Assembly (NCBI RefSeq): GCF_020859565.1 | Contig: NZ_JAJHUO010000008.1 | Coordinates: 53,399-117,398, forward strand | Direction: 5' to 3' | Length of the DNA: 64,000 nt | Source of the DNA: Saccharothrix luteola | Lineage (GTDB): Bacteria; Actinomycetota; Actinomycetes; Mycobacteriales; Pseudonocardiaceae | In this document: in pieces, positions 63,262-64,000 of the stretch | Numbering within the stretch: the stretch's first letter is position 1 | Layout: the number at the start of each line of letters is the position of its first letter | The notes under the pieces: generated by a model | What the model was told of the DNA's origin: nothing | The model's input: only the letters and a program-made list of their open reading frames with translations | Database searches by the model: none | Position numbers and translations under genes: made by a program

Positions 63262-63612
63262 GGTGACCACCTCTTCGCGGTGCTGATCTCCCCATCCTGC
63301 CAACACCGGGCGACCGGCGCGAAACAGGTCGCCGTGAAGGGGTGCGAAACGTGACCTCCGCCCGGCGGCCCGCCGCGCCGTGCGGGGTCCTGACCGGACC
63401 ACCCGATCGTGGTGCCGACCAGGTCACCCGACCGTGGCACTGACGGGCGGCGAGCCTGCGGTTGTGGGTCCGGCGGGTCGGTGCGTGAGTGCCGTCGGTG
63501 CGTGCCGTCGGAGCGTGAAAGATCAAAGCTCGAAAAGCATGTCCTCGCCGGACGGGCAGATCAGCAGGATGACCCCAACTACCGCTGGATGCTGCGGGTC
63601 CGTCGTTGGTCC
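63262..63612. other. Non-coding stretch
   Basis: No credible gene. Contains the promoter of the stress protein on the left. 63515-63542 is unusually A-rich for this genome. A minus-strand frame ends GEDMLFEL at about 63523, but it has no credible start and overlaps the inverted repeats. Confidence 0.4.
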
Positions 63613-63761
63613 GGGTTTCGTGTCATCCCACCGACCTCCACAAGGGCTACCACACGTATCAAGGGGGGCGCCCACAGTCGAAGCCGCGGGTATCGGTGAA
63701 CTACGCCCCCCTTGACACGCGCGGTAGGGCTGCGCCAGGTCGGCGGGATGACACGAAGCCC
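63613..63761. repeat. Inverted-repeat element, unit 1 (two 58-bp arms)
   Basis: Left arm 63613-63670 and right arm 63704-63761 are inverted copies of a 58-bp sequence (GGGYTTCGTGTCATCCC ... TCAAGGGGGGCG), separated by 33 bases. Arms agree at most positions, but the central nine bases differ. Confidence 0.85.
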
Positions 63762-63871
63762 TACTTTGAGAGAAAAGAAGCCCAGTGGACAGTCCGGGGG
63801 TCGCCGGCGGGCCCGGGGTCGGGTGGAGCGGGGGCGTGTGCGGCTGCTCATGCTCTTCCTCCCCAAGGGGA

Positions 63872-64000
63872 GGGCTTCGTGTCATCCCGCCGACCTGGCT
63901 TTGCCCTACCGCACGGGTCAAGGGGGCACCTTCCACCCCAACAGGAACACTGGGCTGGAACCGCCCCCTTGACGCGTGTGGTAGCCCGGAGGGAGGTCGG
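63872..64000. repeat. Inverted-repeat element, unit 2 (right arm cut by window edge)
   Basis: Left arm 63872-63927 and right arm from 63962 to the window end, separated by about 34 bases, matching unit 1. The right arm is truncated by the end of the window after CCGACC (reverse strand). 110 bp separate the two units. Confidence 0.8.

Noticed and set aside
63613..64000. CRISPR-like array
   Set aside because: Repeats alternate in direction, arms are 58 bp, only four copies, and no cas genes are nearby; the lone RecB/Cas4-like nuclease is 16 kb away and resembles stand-alone exonucleases.

Overview
High-GC actinobacterial chromosome, most likely a member of the Pseudonocardiales (Saccharothrix / Actinosynnema / Lentzea type). 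The grounds are GTG starts nearly as common as ATG, third codon positions almost all G or C, an AdnA-AdnB helicase-nuclease pair, an NnaR-type nitrate regulator, and a gene order that, from memory, follows the Mycobacterium tuberculosis Rv3200c-Rv3212 block (K+ channel, AdnB, AdnA, alkyltransferase-like protein, TIGR02569-like protein, MoeZ, DUF3152 protein, TetR, DUF3107, ferritin-like protein, DEAD-box helicase, PQQ-like membrane protein). The genus is an inference; no rRNA or tRNA was seen.

Layout. 1-9.5 kb: two M16 peptidases, a DUF2207 membrane protein, two tandem Zn-metallopeptidases, and a two-component system whose histidine kinase carries a long repeat-rich insertion. 9.5-20.7 kb: K+ channel, M20 peptidase, DoxX protein, AdnB and AdnA, an alkyltransferase-like protein, a TPR protein. 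20.7-31.5 kb: pirin, then a complete nitrate/nitrite assimilation block on the minus strand (nitrate reductase, its FAD/[2Fe-2S] partner, NarK, NirB, NirD, the HemD-like regulator NnaR, and a sirohydrochlorin chelatase that supports siroheme for NirB). 31.5-46.8 kb: kinase-like protein, serpin, MoeZ, DUF3152 protease-like protein, hydrolases, two TetR regulators, an AurF-type diiron oxygenase, DUF4873, DUF3107, ferritin-like protein, DEAD-box helicase, a 0.73-kb non-coding GC-rich stretch, PQQ-like protein, hydrolase. 46.8-58 kb: RecB-like Fe-S nuclease, PHP phosphoesterase, PH-domain protein, a 52-residue protein, NUDIX, MaoC, CorA between two DUF2332 paralogues, metallophosphoesterase, ParB-like protein, membrane protein, SDR. 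58.3-62.5 kb: a sugar ABC importer operon of the LpqY-SugABC type. 62.7-64 kb: a stress-type membrane protein followed by non-coding DNA with large inverted repeats.

Themes worth attention. (i) Two LexA-type boxes inside near-identical promoters on opposite strands, apparently heading two decayed copies of one SOS-controlled leaderless gene. (ii) A paired 58-bp inverted-repeat element with a covarying 9-nt core at the right edge of the window. (iii) A 22-bp tandem repeat between genes and inside adnB. (iv) About twenty genes whose start codon lies exactly 6-8 nt after a TA/CA-NNN-T hexamer, indicating widespread leaderless transcription. (v) Small genes and mini-ORFs of 19-52 residues, including a translationally coupled pair upstream of corA. 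No CRISPR array, prophage or insertion sequence was found.
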